Source: Kutzneria kofuensis
GTDB taxonomy: Bacteria; Actinomycetota; Actinomycetes; Mycobacteriales; Pseudonocardiaceae
DNA length: 64,000 bases
NCBI RefSeq assembly: GCF_014203355.1
Contig: NZ_JACHIR010000001.1
Location: 5,272,038-5,336,037, forward strand
Reading direction: 5' to 3'
Of this stretch, positions 46,001 to 57,465 are shown one piece after another; position 1 is the stretch's first letter; each line of letters opens with the position of its first letter. The position numbers and the translations under genes are program-made. The notes below the pieces were generated by a model. The model made no database searches and was not told the origin of the DNA. It saw nothing but the letters and a program-made list of their open reading frames with translations.

Positions 46001-49000
46001 CCCGCAGCACGGCGGCGTTCGGGTGCTGGTGTCCGTCGGCGCCCCTGGTGCCACCGGGTCGCGCAGCTTCGACGTGTATTCGCTGCGTGAAGACGGCGAC
46101 GAGTGGATCCGCCACGCCACCGGCTTCCTGTCCGACGGGCCGGCCACGCGCGGCACCGGCTTCGACTTCACCGCCTGGCCGCCGGCCGGCGCCGAGCGGG
46201 TCGAGGTCGGGGACTTCTACCCCGGGCTGGTCGAGAGCGGTTACACCTACGGACCGTCGTTCCAGGGCCTGCGGGCGGTGTGGCGGCGCGGCGAGGAGAT
46301 CTTCGCCGAGGTTGGTCTGCCCGAGGAACTGCACAAGGACGCCGGCCGGTTCGGCATCCACCCCGGGCTGCTGGACTCCGCCCTGCACGCCGGCATGATC
46401 GCCGTTGCGGCGGCGGAGGAATCCGGCCCGCCCGTGCTGCCGTTCGCGTGGAACGGCATGGCCCTGCACGCCGCCGGTGCCTTGGCGCTGCGCGTACGGG
46501 TCGTGTCGGCCGGCCCCAGCGCCATCTCCGTGGAGGCCGCCGACGAGGCCGGTGGGCTTGTCGTGTCGGTGGATTCCCTGGTGTCGCGGCCGGTGTCCAC
46601 CGAGCAGTTGGACGCGGCGGCGGCCCGGACCCGCGACGCGCTGTTCCGCGTGGAGTGGACGGAGGTGCCGGCCGATGCACAGCCGGTGCCGGCCGACGTC
46701 GCCACCCTGGAGGTCGCCGGCGAGAACGACGCCCTGGCCGTGACTTCCCGCGTGCTGGCGGCTGTGCAGGAATTGCTGGCAGCTGAGGACTCGCGACTCG
46801 TGGTCGTGACTCGCGGTGCGGTGCCGGCCAATGGCGTCGTCACCGATCCGGCCGCGGCGGCGGTGTGGGGTCTGGTCCGGTCCGCCCAGGCCGAGAACCC
46901 GGAGCGGCTCGTCCTGCTCGACGTCGACGGCGACATCGAGCCGGTGCTGGGCGCGGCGCTGGCCACCGGTGAGCCGCAGGTGGCAGTCCGAGGAGGCAAG
47001 TTCTACGCCCCACGCCTGGCCCGTGCGGATGTCACGGAGGCGCCGGCGGTGTTCGGTCCACACGGGACGGTCCTGGTCTCCGGCACCGGCTCGCTGGGCG
47101 CACTTGTCGCACGGCACCTGGTGTCCCGGCACGGCGTCCGCCACCTGGTCCTGACCAGCCGGCGCGGCCGTGACGCCGACGGCATGGCGGAACTGCTTGC
47201 CGAGCTGGAAAACCAGGGCGCAGAGGTGACGGCCGTCGCCTGCGATCTGGCCGATCGCGACCAGGTGGCGTCGCTGCTGGCCGAGCACCGTCCCACCAGC
47301 ATCGTGCACACGGCCGGTGTCCTGGACGACGGCGTGATCGCGGCGTTGACGCCGGAGCGGCTGGCGACGGTGTTCGCGCCGAAGGTCGAGGCGCTGCGGC
47401 ATCTCGACGAGCTGACCCGGGACATGAACCTCGACGCCTTCGTGGTGTTCTCTTCCGCCTCGGGCGTCTTCGGCTCGGCCGGCCAGGGCAACTACGCGGC
47501 GGCCAACGCCTTCCTGGACGCGACCGTCGCCCAGCGGCGCGCAGCCGGCCGGCCGGGCGTGTCGCTGGCCTGGGGCCTGTGGGAGCAGACCGATGGCATG
47601 ACCGCGCACCTCGGCGGTGCCGACCAGGCGCGGATGAGCCGCGGCGGCGTCCTGGCCATCGGGCCGGCCGAGGGCATGGAGCTGTTCGACGCCTCGCTGG
47701 CGTCCGAGCAGGCCCTGCTGGTGCCGGTGAAGCTGGACCTCCGGGCCTCCCGGGCCGACGTGCCGCACCTGCTGCGCGGCCTGGTCCGCCCGGCCCGGCA
47801 GCAGGCGCGGGCGGCGGCCACCGACGACAGCGGGTTGGCGCACAAGCTGGCCGGACTCGCTCCGGCCGAGCAGGAGGCCCTGCTGTTGGACCTGGTCCGC
47901 GGCCAGGTCGCGTTCGTGCTCGGCCACGCCAGCGCCGACGCCGTCGCGGCGGACACGGCGTTCAAGGACGCCGGCTTCGACTCGCTGACCTCGGTCGAAC
48001 TCCGCAACCGGCTGCGCGAGGCGACCGGCCTCAAGCTGCCGGCCACGCTGGTCTTCGACTACCCGAACCCCCAGGTGCTCGCGCGTCACCTCCGTGACGA
48101 ACTGGGCGACACCGCGGCCGGCACGCCGGCGACCGTCGTCACGGCGGCGGCCCCCGACGAGCCGATCGCCATCGTGGGCATGGCCTGCCGGCTGCCGGGT
48201 GGCGTCGCCAATCCGGACGACCTGTGGCGACTGGTGTTCGAGGGCCGCGAGGGCGTGTCGCCGTTCCCCGACGACCGGGGATGGAACCTCGACGAGCTGT
48301 TCGACGCGGACCCCGACCGCACCGGCACGTCCACCACCAGCAAGGGCGGATTCCTGCAGGGTGCGGGCCTGTTCGACGCCGGGTTCTTCGGCATCTCGCC
48401 GCGTGAGGCGCTGGCGATGGATCCGCAGCAGCGGTTGCTGCTGGAGACGTCGTGGGAGGCCCTGGAGAGCGTCGGCGTCGACCCGAACTCGTTGAAGGGC
48501 ACCGATGTCGGCGTCTTCACCGGCGTGTCGGCGCAGGGCTACGGCATCGGCGTCGCCGCGCCGGAGCTGGAGGGCTTCGCCAGCACGGCCGGGGCGTCGA
48601 GCGTGGCCTCCGGTCGTGTGTCGTACGTCTTCGGCTTCGAGGGCCCCGCAGTCACGATCGACACGGCGTGCTCGTCGTCGCTGGTGGCGATGCACCTTGG
48701 CGCGCAAGCGCTTCGGCAGGGCGAGTGCTCGATGGCGTTGGCCGGTGGCGTGACCGTGATGGCCACGCCGGGCACCTTCGTGGCCTTCTCTCGGCAGCGG
48801 GGCCTCGCCGGTGACGGCCGCTGTAAGGCGTACGCCGACGGCGCGGACGGCACCGGCTGGGCCGAGGGCGTCGGCGTTGTTGTCCTGGAACGGCTTTCCG
48901 TCGCCCGGGAACGCGGGCACCGGATCCTGGCCGTGCTGAAGGGAAGCGCGGTGAACCAGGACGGCGCCTCGAACGGCCTGACCGCGCCGAACGGTCCGTC

Positions 49001-52000
49001 CCAGCAGCGGGTGATCCGCCGGGCCCTGGCCAGTGCTGGCCTTTCGCCGTCCGATGTGGACGTTGTCGAGGGTCATGGCACCGGGACCACCCTGGGCGAC
49101 CCCATCGAGGTGCAGGCCCTGCTGACCACCTACGGCCAGGACCGGGAGCCCGGCAAGCCGCTGTGGCTGGGGTCGATCAAGTCCAACATCGGCCACACGC
49201 AGTCCGCGGCGGGCGTGGCCGGCGTGATCAAGATGATCCAGGCGCTGCGGCACGACGTGCTGCCGCCGACGCTGCACGTGGACGCGCCGACGAGCCAGGT
49301 CGACTGGTCCGAGGGCGCGGTGGAGCTGCTCACCGAGGCGCGGGAGTGGCCGCGCAACGGGCATCCGCGCCGCGCGGGCGTCTCGTCGTTCGGCGTCAGC
49401 GGCACGAACGCGCACGTGATCATCGAGGAGCCACCGCTGGACACGACAATCGACGAGGTCGTGTCCGGCGGTGTTCTGCCACTGGTGGTTTCCGCGCGAA
49501 GCGCGGGATCCCTGGCGGGGCAGGCGGGGCGCCTCGCGGCGTTCATGGAGGACGCCGACGGGGCGTCACCGGCCGGCGTGGCCCGGGCGTTGTTGTCCGG
49601 GCGCGCCGTGTTCGGTGAGCGCGCGGTCGTGGTGGCGGAATCCCGTGAGGAGACGCTGGCCGGCCTGCGGGCGCTGGCCCTGGGCGAGAAGGCCGCCGAC
49701 GTGGTGGTCGGCAAGGTGTCGGCCTCGGGCGTGCCGGGCAAGCTGGTGTGGGTGTTCCCGGGCCAGGGCACGCAGTGGGTCGGCATGGGCCGCGAGCTGA
49801 TGGACGCCTCCCCGGTGTTCGCGGCGCGGATCGCCGAGTGTGCCGCCGCACTGCAGCCGCACGTCGACTGGTCGCTGGTGGACGTGTTGCGCGGCAACAC
49901 CGATCCGGCCCTGATGGACCGGGTCGATGTCCTGCAGCCGGCCAGCTTCGCCATGATGGTCGGCCTGGCGGCGGTGTGGTCGTCCGTGGGGCTGAAGCCC
50001 GATGCTGTGGTCGGCCACTCGCAGGGCGAGATCGCGGCGGCCTGCGTCGCCGGTGCACTGTCGCTTGTGGACGCAGCAAAGGTGGTTGCCCTGCGCAGCC
50101 AGGCCATCGCCACCACGCTGTCCGGCCGCGGCGGCATGGCTTCCGTCGCGCTGAACGAAGAAGACGCTCTGAACCGGTTGCAGCCGTGGGCCGACCGGGT
50201 CGAGGTGGCGGCGGTCAACAGCCCCACTTCCGTGGTAGTCGCCGGTGACGCCGAGGCGTTGGACGAGGCGCTGAAGTCGTTGGAGGCCGACGGTGTCCGG
50301 GTGCGGCGGGTTGCGGTGGACTACGCCTCGCACACGCGGCACGTCGAGGACATCGAAGGCACGCTGGCCGAGACCCTCGCCGGGATCACCGCCCAGGCGC
50401 CGGCCATTCCCTTCTACTCCACGGTGATCCGCGACTGGATCGAGGACGCCCGTGTGGTCGACGGCGGCTACTGGTACCGGAACCTGCGCAACCAGGTGCG
50501 GTTCGGGCCGTCGATCGGCGACCTGATCGCCCACCGGCACGGGGTCTTCCTGGAGGTCGGCGCCCACCCGGTGCTGGTCCAGCCGATCACCGAGATCACC
50601 GACGACACGGACGCGATCGTCGTCGGGTCGCTACGACGGGATGAGGGTGGCCTGCGGCGGCTGCTGACCTCCATGGCGGACCTGTTCGTCCGCGGCGTCG
50701 CGGTGGACTGGAACGGCATCCTGCCCGCCGCGACCGGTCGGGTGAGCCTGCCGACCTACGCCTTCGACCACCAGCACTACTGGCTGCGTGCCACGGAGAC
50801 CGCCACCGATGCGACGTCGCTCGGGCTGGCCGGGGCCGACCACCCGATGCTCGGCGCGGTCGTGCAGCTGCCGCAGTCCGACGGTCTGGTCTTCACCTCA
50901 CGGCTGTCGCTGCGCACCCACCCCTGGCTGGCGGACCACGCCGTCAAGGGTGTTGTGATCATCCCCGGCACCGGGCTGGTCGAGTTGGCCGTGCGGGCCG
51001 GCGACGAGGCCGGTTGCTCGGTGCTCGACGAACTCGTCATCGAGGCGCCGCTGGTGGTGCCCCGCCGGGGCGGGGTCCGCGTGCAGGTCGCGGTGAGCGG
51101 CCCTGACGACAACGGTTCCCGCACGGTCGACGTGTTCTCCCGGCGTGACGACGACAACAGCGGGGAGTGGACGCGTCACGCCACTGGTGTGCTGACCAAC
51201 GCACCCGTGGCACAGCAACGGTTCGACTTCGCGGTGTGGCCGCCGGTCGACGCGCGGCCGGTGGACATCAGCGACGGCTACGGCCGGCTGGCCGAGGTCG
51301 GCTACGAGTACGGGACGACATTCCGGGCCGTGCGGGCGGTCTGGCGGCGTGACGACGAGATCTTTGCCGAGATCGCGCTGCCGGAGGACCGCCGCGAGGA
51401 TGCCGCCCGGTTCGGCATCCATCCCGCGCTGTTGGACGCGGCCCTGCACTCGACGATCCTGATCGCCGACGGGGAATCGGACGAGCGGGAGGTGTCGCTG
51501 CCGTTCGCGTGGAACGGCCTGCGGCTGCACGCCGCCGGCGCATCCGTGCTGCGGGTGCGGATCACCAACCCCGAGCCCGACGCGATGTCGCTCGAAGCCG
51601 TGGACGAGACCGGCGGCCTTGTCGTGACGATGGATTCCCTCGTCGGCCGGCCGATCTCCCGCGAGCAGCTCGACGCGGCGGCGGCCGGCACCGCCCGCGC
51701 GAACTCCTTGTTCCGGGTGGACTGGACCGGCCTGCCGGTGGCGCTGGGACAAGTCGCGCCGTCGTGGGTGGCGGTGGCCGACGCGGAACAGGTGGCGACG
51801 CTCGCCGACGACGTGCTCTCGGGCAACGCCGAGGCGCCAGCGGTCGCGATCATGGAGGCGACCGGCGGCGACGTGCTGGAGCTGACCACCCGCGTGCTGG
51901 ACGTCGTCCAGTGCTGGCTGGACGGCGGCGGGTTCGAGGAGACGCGGCTGGTGATCGCCACCCGCGGCGCGGTGCCCGCCGGCGACGGCGCGGTGACCGA

Positions 52001-53312
52001 CCCCGCCGGCGCAGCGGTGTGGGGCCTGGTGCGCGCCGCGCAGGCGGAGAACCCGGACCGGATCATCCTGCTGGATGTCGACGGTGACGTCGAACCCGTA
52101 CTGGGCGCGGTAATCGCCAGCGGCGAGCCGCAGGTTGCCGTCAGGGGCACGGCGTTGTCGGTGCCGCGACTCACCCGCGCCGCCGGCCAGCTGCCGGACG
52201 TGCCGGCGACTTTCCGTCCGGAAGGGACGGTTCTGGTCACCGGCGGCACCGGGTCGCTGGGCAGCCTCGTCGCCAAGCACCTGGCCGGCCGGCACGGGGT
52301 GCGGAACCTGGTGCTGACCAGCCGGCGGGGCCCGGATGCCGAGGGCGTGGACGCGCTCGTCGCCGACCTCGCCGAGCAGGGCGCGAAGGTGTCGGTCGTG
52401 GCCTGCGACATGGCCGACCGCGACCAGGTGGCGGCCCTGCTCACCGAGCACCGTCCGACCGCTGTCGTGCACACGGCCGGCGTCGCGGACGCGGGGGTCA
52501 TCGGGACGGTGACCCCGGAGAAACTGGCGGAGGTGTTCGCGCCGAAGGTGGACGCGGTTCGGCATCTGGACGAGCTGACCCGCGACCTCGACCTCGACGC
52601 CTTCGTCGTCTACTCGTCGGTGTCGGCGGTGTTCATGGGCGCGGGCAGCGGCAGCTACGCCGCCGCGAACGCGTTCCTGGACGGGCTGATCGCCCACCGC
52701 CGGTCACTGGGGCTGCCTGGGTTGTCGCTGGCGTGGGGACTCTGGCAGCAGACCACCGGCATGGCCGCCGGCACCGACGACCTGGCCAAGACCCGGATGA
52801 GCCGGCGCGGCGGCCTGCTTTCCCTGAGCCCGGACGAAGGCATGGAACTCTTCGACGCGGCACTGGGTTCCGGGCAGCCGCTGCTGGTGCCGGCCAAGCT
52901 GGACCTCGGCAGCGTGCGGGCGGACGCGGCGGCCGGCACGGCCGTGCCGTACCTGTTGCGCAACCTGGTCCGGGCGGGCCGGAAGCAGGCGCGCACGGTG
53001 AACGTCGGCGACGAGCGCGGGCGGCTGGCCGAGCGACTGGCCGGATTGCCGGCGGCGGAACAGAAGCAGGTCCTGCTCGACGTGGTGCGGGCGCAGGTGG
53101 CTTCGGTGCTCGGTTACGACGCGAGCCACCACATCGACGCCGACCAGGGCCTGTTCGAGCTCGGCTTCGACTCGCTGACCGCCATCGAGCTGCGCAACCG
53201 GCTGCGCGACATCACCGACCGCAAGATCGCGGCCAACCTCGTCTTCGCGTACCCGACCGCCGAGATGATCGCCGCGCACCTGCACGAGCTGACGACCGCC
53301 ATGGCGATCTGA
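43026..53312 (+). CDS. rifE: RifE: ansamycin PKS, modules 9-10
   Basis: Encodes 3428 residues from the ATG at 43026 (GAGGA upstream). It begins with the N-terminal docking helix LLQYLKRVTAELHTLKQQ, related to that of RifD, and ends about 45 residues after the last ACP serine. There is no thioesterase, reductase or condensation domain, so the finished chain must be released by the separate amide synthase RifF encoded 14 bp downstream. Module 9 adds the second malonyl unit and module 10 the last methylmalonyl unit. Both have reducing loops that should yield the conjugated diene next to the amide. Confidence 0.97.
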   Translation: MATDEKLLQYLKRVTAELHTLKQQGSRHADEPLAIVGMACRFPGGVASPEDFWRLVSGGADALSDFPTDRGWNLDGLFDPDPDRPGTSYASQGGFIEGAGGFDAGFFGISPREALVMDPQHRLLLETSWEALEDAGVDVTSLKGTDVGVFSGVFTQGYGAGSITPELEGYAGTGSASSVASGRVSYTFGFEGPAVTIDTACSSSLVAIHLAAQALRLGECSMALAGGATVMPTPGTFVAFSRQRVMATDGRSKAFAAAADGTGWSEGVGVLVLERLSVAKERGHRILAVIRGSAVNQDGASNGLTAPNGPSQQRVIRKALAGAGLVASDVDAVEAHGTGTALGDPIEAQALIATYGQNRSTPLWLGSVKSNIGHTQAAAGVAGVIKMVQALRHGVLPPTLHVDEPTPQVDWSAGAVELLTEARDWPRTENPRRAGVSAFGISGTNAHVILEEAPLDEETPATSGTPTGAVPLVLSASSSASLAAQADRLASFLDDTELPLGRVAGALLSERALLNHRAVVAAGSTGEALAALRALANGEAAPGVVTGSGVDGKVVLVFPGQGSQRVGAGRELYERYPVFAQVFDEACEHLDAALTGWTDHPVKDVVLGRLPRSADLLNQTVFTQAGLFAVESALYRLVESWGVRADAVIGHSIGEITAAYAAGVLSLADAARIVAARGRMMQALSPHGAMVAVAASEAEVADLLGDGVELAAINGPTSVVLSGDNNAVLAAADRLRERGHKTKQLVVSHAFHSHQMEPMLADFAAAIADVAWQPAVIPVISNVTGRLAEPDELADPRYWAEHVRRPVRFADGIAAAAEYGADLFVELGPGAALTAMVTETAAEAICVPALRDGRPEDQTLLASVAELFVRGVTVDWSSLLPEATGHVDLPTYAFDRQNYWLPPGEAATDAASLGQSAVDHPLLGALVRLPQSDGVVFTSRLSLRTHPWLADHVIGGVVLVAGTGLVELAVRAGDEVGCSVLEELVIEQPMVVPQHGGVRVLVSVGAPGATGSRSFDVYSLREDGDEWIRHATGFLSDGPATRGTGFDFTAWPPAGAERVEVGDFYPGLVESGYTYGPSFQGLRAVWRRGEEIFAEVGLPEELHKDAGRFGIHPGLLDSALHAGMIAVAAAEESGPPVLPFAWNGMALHAAGALALRVRVVSAGPSAISVEAADEAGGLVVSVDSLVSRPVSTEQLDAAAARTRDALFRVEWTEVPADAQPVPADVATLEVAGENDALAVTSRVLAAVQELLAAEDSRLVVVTRGAVPANGVVTDPAAAAVWGLVRSAQAENPERLVLLDVDGDIEPVLGAALATGEPQVAVRGGKFYAPRLARADVTEAPAVFGPHGTVLVSGTGSLGALVARHLVSRHGVRHLVLTSRRGRDADGMAELLAELENQGAEVTAVACDLADRDQVASLLAEHRPTSIVHTAGVLDDGVIAALTPERLATVFAPKVEALRHLDELTRDMNLDAFVVFSSASGVFGSAGQGNYAAANAFLDATVAQRRAAGRPGVSLAWGLWEQTDGMTAHLGGADQARMSRGGVLAIGPAEGMELFDASLASEQALLVPVKLDLRASRADVPHLLRGLVRPARQQARAAATDDSGLAHKLAGLAPAEQEALLLDLVRGQVAFVLGHASADAVAADTAFKDAGFDSLTSVELRNRLREATGLKLPATLVFDYPNPQVLARHLRDELGDTAAGTPATVVTAAAPDEPIAIVGMACRLPGGVANPDDLWRLVFEGREGVSPFPDDRGWNLDELFDADPDRTGTSTTSKGGFLQGAGLFDAGFFGISPREALAMDPQQRLLLETSWEALESVGVDPNSLKGTDVGVFTGVSAQGYGIGVAAPELEGFASTAGASSVASGRVSYVFGFEGPAVTIDTACSSSLVAMHLGAQALRQGECSMALAGGVTVMATPGTFVAFSRQRGLAGDGRCKAYADGADGTGWAEGVGVVVLERLSVARERGHRILAVLKGSAVNQDGASNGLTAPNGPSQQRVIRRALASAGLSPSDVDVVEGHGTGTTLGDPIEVQALLTTYGQDREPGKPLWLGSIKSNIGHTQSAAGVAGVIKMIQALRHDVLPPTLHVDAPTSQVDWSEGAVELLTEAREWPRNGHPRRAGVSSFGVSGTNAHVIIEEPPLDTTIDEVVSGGVLPLVVSARSAGSLAGQAGRLAAFMEDADGASPAGVARALLSGRAVFGERAVVVAESREETLAGLRALALGEKAADVVVGKVSASGVPGKLVWVFPGQGTQWVGMGRELMDASPVFAARIAECAAALQPHVDWSLVDVLRGNTDPALMDRVDVLQPASFAMMVGLAAVWSSVGLKPDAVVGHSQGEIAAACVAGALSLVDAAKVVALRSQAIATTLSGRGGMASVALNEEDALNRLQPWADRVEVAAVNSPTSVVVAGDAEALDEALKSLEADGVRVRRVAVDYASHTRHVEDIEGTLAETLAGITAQAPAIPFYSTVIRDWIEDARVVDGGYWYRNLRNQVRFGPSIGDLIAHRHGVFLEVGAHPVLVQPITEITDDTDAIVVGSLRRDEGGLRRLLTSMADLFVRGVAVDWNGILPAATGRVSLPTYAFDHQHYWLRATETATDATSLGLAGADHPMLGAVVQLPQSDGLVFTSRLSLRTHPWLADHAVKGVVIIPGTGLVELAVRAGDEAGCSVLDELVIEAPLVVPRRGGVRVQVAVSGPDDNGSRTVDVFSRRDDDNSGEWTRHATGVLTNAPVAQQRFDFAVWPPVDARPVDISDGYGRLAEVGYEYGTTFRAVRAVWRRDDEIFAEIALPEDRREDAARFGIHPALLDAALHSTILIADGESDEREVSLPFAWNGLRLHAAGASVLRVRITNPEPDAMSLEAVDETGGLVVTMDSLVGRPISREQLDAAAAGTARANSLFRVDWTGLPVALGQVAPSWVAVADAEQVATLADDVLSGNAEAPAVAIMEATGGDVLELTTRVLDVVQCWLDGGGFEETRLVIATRGAVPAGDGAVTDPAGAAVWGLVRAAQAENPDRIILLDVDGDVEPVLGAVIASGEPQVAVRGTALSVPRLTRAAGQLPDVPATFRPEGTVLVTGGTGSLGSLVAKHLAGRHGVRNLVLTSRRGPDAEGVDALVADLAEQGAKVSVVACDMADRDQVAALLTEHRPTAVVHTAGVADAGVIGTVTPEKLAEVFAPKVDAVRHLDELTRDLDLDAFVVYSSVSAVFMGAGSGSYAAANAFLDGLIAHRRSLGLPGLSLAWGLWQQTTGMAAGTDDLAKTRMSRRGGLLSLSPDEGMELFDAALGSGQPLLVPAKLDLGSVRADAAAGTAVPYLLRNLVRAGRKQARTVNVGDERGRLAERLAGLPAAEQKQVLLDVVRAQVASVLGYDASHHIDADQGLFELGFDSLTAIELRNRLRDITDRKIAANLVFAYPTAEMIAAHLHELTTAMAI
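43116..48110 (+). other. PKS module 9: KS-AT(malonyl)-DH-KR-ACP
   Basis: KS Cys201. AT GHSIGE (Ser652) with HAFH at 749-752: malonyl. The N-terminal AT motif reads GQGSQRVGAG instead of GQGxQWxGMG. DH: His952, but the proline of HxxxGxxxxP is Ala961 (HVIGGVVLVA); YGPSFQG and HPGLLDSAL remain. The DH should be active, since rifamycin has an alkene here, so the substitution is notable. KR: SGTGSLG, LDD (B-type), Tyr1490. ACP Ser1653. A B-type KR with DH predicts the E alkene C18=C19. Confidence 0.92.
48159..53312 (+). other. PKS module 10: KS-AT(methylmalonyl)-DH-KR-ACP, terminal
   Basis: KS Cys1882; AT GHSQGE (Ser2332), YASH from 2433: methylmalonyl. DH His2638 with HAVKGVVIIP is complete, but the YGPxFQG motif is altered to [16 protein letters not shown] is kept. 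KR: GGTGSLG, LDD replaced by ADA (A-type-like), Tyr3211. The ACP (Ser3383 in ELGFDSLTAIEL) is divergent from the others in the cluster, as expected for a carrier that hands the chain to RifF. An A-type KR with DH predicts a Z alkene, as at C16=C17 of rifamycin. Confidence 0.92.
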
Positions 53313-53326
53313 AAGAGGGTGACGAC

Positions 53327-54106
53327 GTGTTCGACGTGGACCGCTACCTCCGGCGGATCGGCTGCGACGGTATGACCGGCGTGGATCTGGAAACGCTGCG
53401 AACGCTGCAGAAGCGGCATCTGATGGCGATTCCGTACAACAGCCTGGCCTACAGCGTCGATGACGGCATCGAGATCGTCGACCTTGACGACGACGAGGTG
53501 TTCGAGAAGACCATTGTGGACGGTCAGGGCGGCGCCTGCTACCACCTCAACCGGATGTTCCACCGGCTGCTGGCCGAACTGGGCTACGACGTGTCCCTGC
53601 TGGCCGGCAGCACCGCCGAGGGCCGGCAGAACTTCGGCACCGACATCGAGCACATGTTCAACCGGGTCACCCTGGACGGCGACGAGTGGCTCGTCGACGT
53701 CGGCTACCCGGGCCCGACCTACGTGGAGCCGGTGCGGGTCGGCGACGAGGTGCAGCGCCAGTACGGCAGCCAGTTCCGGATCGTCGACCACGAAGGCGGA
53801 TTCGCCCTGCAGCGCCGGGGAGCGGCCACCCGCTGGGGCGTGACCTACACGTTCACCACGAAGGCGCGGCAGTGGAGCGACTGGAAGGAACTGGAGGACA
53901 ACTTCCGGGAGCTGGTGGCCGACTCGGGTCGCACCGACACCCAGGAGGTGTTGTGCGGCCGGGCTTTCGGCGACGGCCAGGTCTTCCTGCGCCAGCGCCG
54001 GCATCTCACCGTGCGCAACGGCCGTGAGCAGGTGCGCACGATCACCGACGACAACGAGCACCGGATGCTGCTGGACCGCATCCTCTCCGGCGACGACCTC
54101 GACTGA
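53327..54106 (+). CDS. rifF: RifF: amide synthase (arylamine N-acetyltransferase fold) releasing and closing the macrolactam
   Basis: Encodes 259 residues from the GTG at 53327, with AAAGAGGG a few bases upstream. It has the arylamine N-acetyltransferase catalytic triad: Cys71 in GGACYHLN, His109 in DIEHMFNRV and Asp124 in WLVDVGYPGP. The length fits that of ansamycin amide synthases. It takes the full-length chain from the last ACP of RifE and forms the amide with the aryl amine of AHBA, giving proansamycin. Position directly after the last PKS gene supports this. The NAT consensus RGGxCFELN is GQGGACYHLN here. Confidence 0.96.
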   Translation: MFDVDRYLRRIGCDGMTGVDLETLRTLQKRHLMAIPYNSLAYSVDDGIEIVDLDDDEVFEKTIVDGQGGACYHLNRMFHRLLAELGYDVSLLAGSTAEGRQNFGTDIEHMFNRVTLDGDEWLVDVGYPGPTYVEPVRVGDEVQRQYGSQFRIVDHEGGFALQRRGAATRWGVTYTFTTKARQWSDWKELEDNFRELVADSGRTDTQEVLCGRAFGDGQVFLRQRRHLTVRNGREQVRTITDDNEHRMLLDRILSGDDLD

Positions 54107-54135
54107 GCTCGCGCTGGGCAGAAGGGGGAAAACGA

Positions 54136-54272
54136 ATGAAGAACGAGGGTCGTCCGGTCGCGTGGTTCGCCGACTTCTACTGGACCGCCTACGAGTCCTA
54201 CGTCCGCTACATCCACGACATCGACGGCGAGGAGCAGGACTCGGACGTCACGGAGACCTTGGAGCTGACGCC

Positions 54273-54276
<4 letters not shown>
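54136..54276 (+). CDS. Small 46-residue ORF between rifF and rifG, overlapping rifG
   Basis: ATG at 54136 follows a strong ribosome binding site (AAGGGGGAA, 54122-54130). The stop TGA (54274-54276) overlaps the GTG start of rifG by four bases (GTGA), which suggests translational coupling. The protein is rich in aromatic residues in its first half (WFADFYWTAYESYVRYIHD) and acidic in its second (DIDGEEQDSDVTE). No known domain, signal peptide or cysteine motif is recognised. It might be a regulatory or stabilising partner of a neighbouring enzyme, or only a leader for rifG; that is speculation. The ribosome binding site, overlap and fit between two pathway genes make it more than a chance ORF. 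Confidence 0.6.
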
Positions 54277-56538
<2,262 letters not shown>

Positions 56539-56539
<1 letters not shown>

Positions 56540-57345
56540 TGACCGCGATCAGTGGAACCACAAGGCTTTACGTCGTCCTCGGCGATCCCGTCACGCAGGT
56601 CCAGTCGCCGGGGATGATGAACCCGCTGTTCGAGCAGCTGGGCATCGACGCGGTGCTGGTTCCCGTGCACGCCAAGCCCGAACACCTCGACGTGGTCGTC
56701 CGCGGGCTGCGCGCGGCCGGCAACGTCGACGGCATCTTCGTGACGGTGCCGCACAAGGTGGCGATCGTGGCGCTGGCCGACCGGTGCAGCCCGATGGTGG
56801 AGATCACCGGCAGTGCCAACGCGATGCGGCGTGAGGCCGACGGCCGTTGGTACGCCGAGAACTTCGACGGCCTAGGCTTCGTCACCGGCCTGACCGACGC
56901 CGGCCACGACCCGAAGGGCAAGCGGATCACGCTGGTCGGGGCCGGCGGCGCGGGCAGCGCCATCGCGGCGGCGCTGCTGGCCGCTGGCGCGGACCGGCTG
57001 TCGATGTGTGACCCGGACACCGCGAAACTCCAGGCGCTGCAAACCCGTCTGGAATCGCACTGGCCGGACCGGACCGTCATCTCGGACACGCCGGAGCTGG
57101 CCGGGGCCGACATCGTCGTGAACGCGACACCGTTGGGCCTGAAGGCCGATGACCCGTTGCCATTCCGGCCGGATCTGCTGTCACCGGGTTGTGTTGTGGC
57201 GGACATCATAATGAAACCCCGCGAAACCCGTCTTCTCCGCGAAGCCGCAGCTCGCGGCCACGAGGTCCATTACGGAATCCACATGCTCGACGGCCAGTTG
57301 GACTCCTACCGCGCCTTTTACGGCCTGGACGACTACCAGACCTAG
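56539..57345 (+). CDS. rifI: RifI: aminoquinate/shikimate dehydrogenase-like protein
   Basis: Encodes 268 residues; the start ATG shares one base with the rifH stop (TGATG). It is of the shikimate/quinate dehydrogenase family: substrate motif QSPGMMN, VTVPHK with Lys73, the conserved Asp110, and NADP/NAD loop GAGGAGSA (134-141). The usual NTDGxG motif around the aspartate is NFDGLG here. In rif clusters the gene belongs to the aminoshikimate set, but its precise role in AHBA supply is less clear than that of RifG, H and K. It ends the rifF-rifI block; a 120-bp gap follows. Confidence 0.93.
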
Positions 57346-57465
57346 GGATGTGGACCGCCGCGGTGCGTCCATACCATGGCTTGAGAGGCTGAGTCATATT
57401 TCTCGCCGAAGGACCGTCTTTCACGCTTTTTCTCGATCGGACCCACCACGGAGAATCGGAGAGAC
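57346..57465 (+). promoter_or_regulatory. Intergenic region with probable promoter for rifK-rifN
   Basis: This is one of the few gaps over 100 bp in the cluster. It is richer in A and T than its flanks (CATATTTCTCG near 57395-57405, CTTTTTCTCG near 57425-57435) and ends in a good ribosome binding site, CGGAGAGA, before the rifK ATG. I could not identify a well-spaced -35/-10 pair. Its place between two tightly coupled blocks (rifF-I and rifK-N) argues for an internal promoter. Confidence 0.35.

Noticed and set aside
57380-57400. TTGAGA and CATATT upstream of rifK as a -35/-10 pair
   Set aside because: They are only 8 bp apart, too close for a sigma-70-type promoter.
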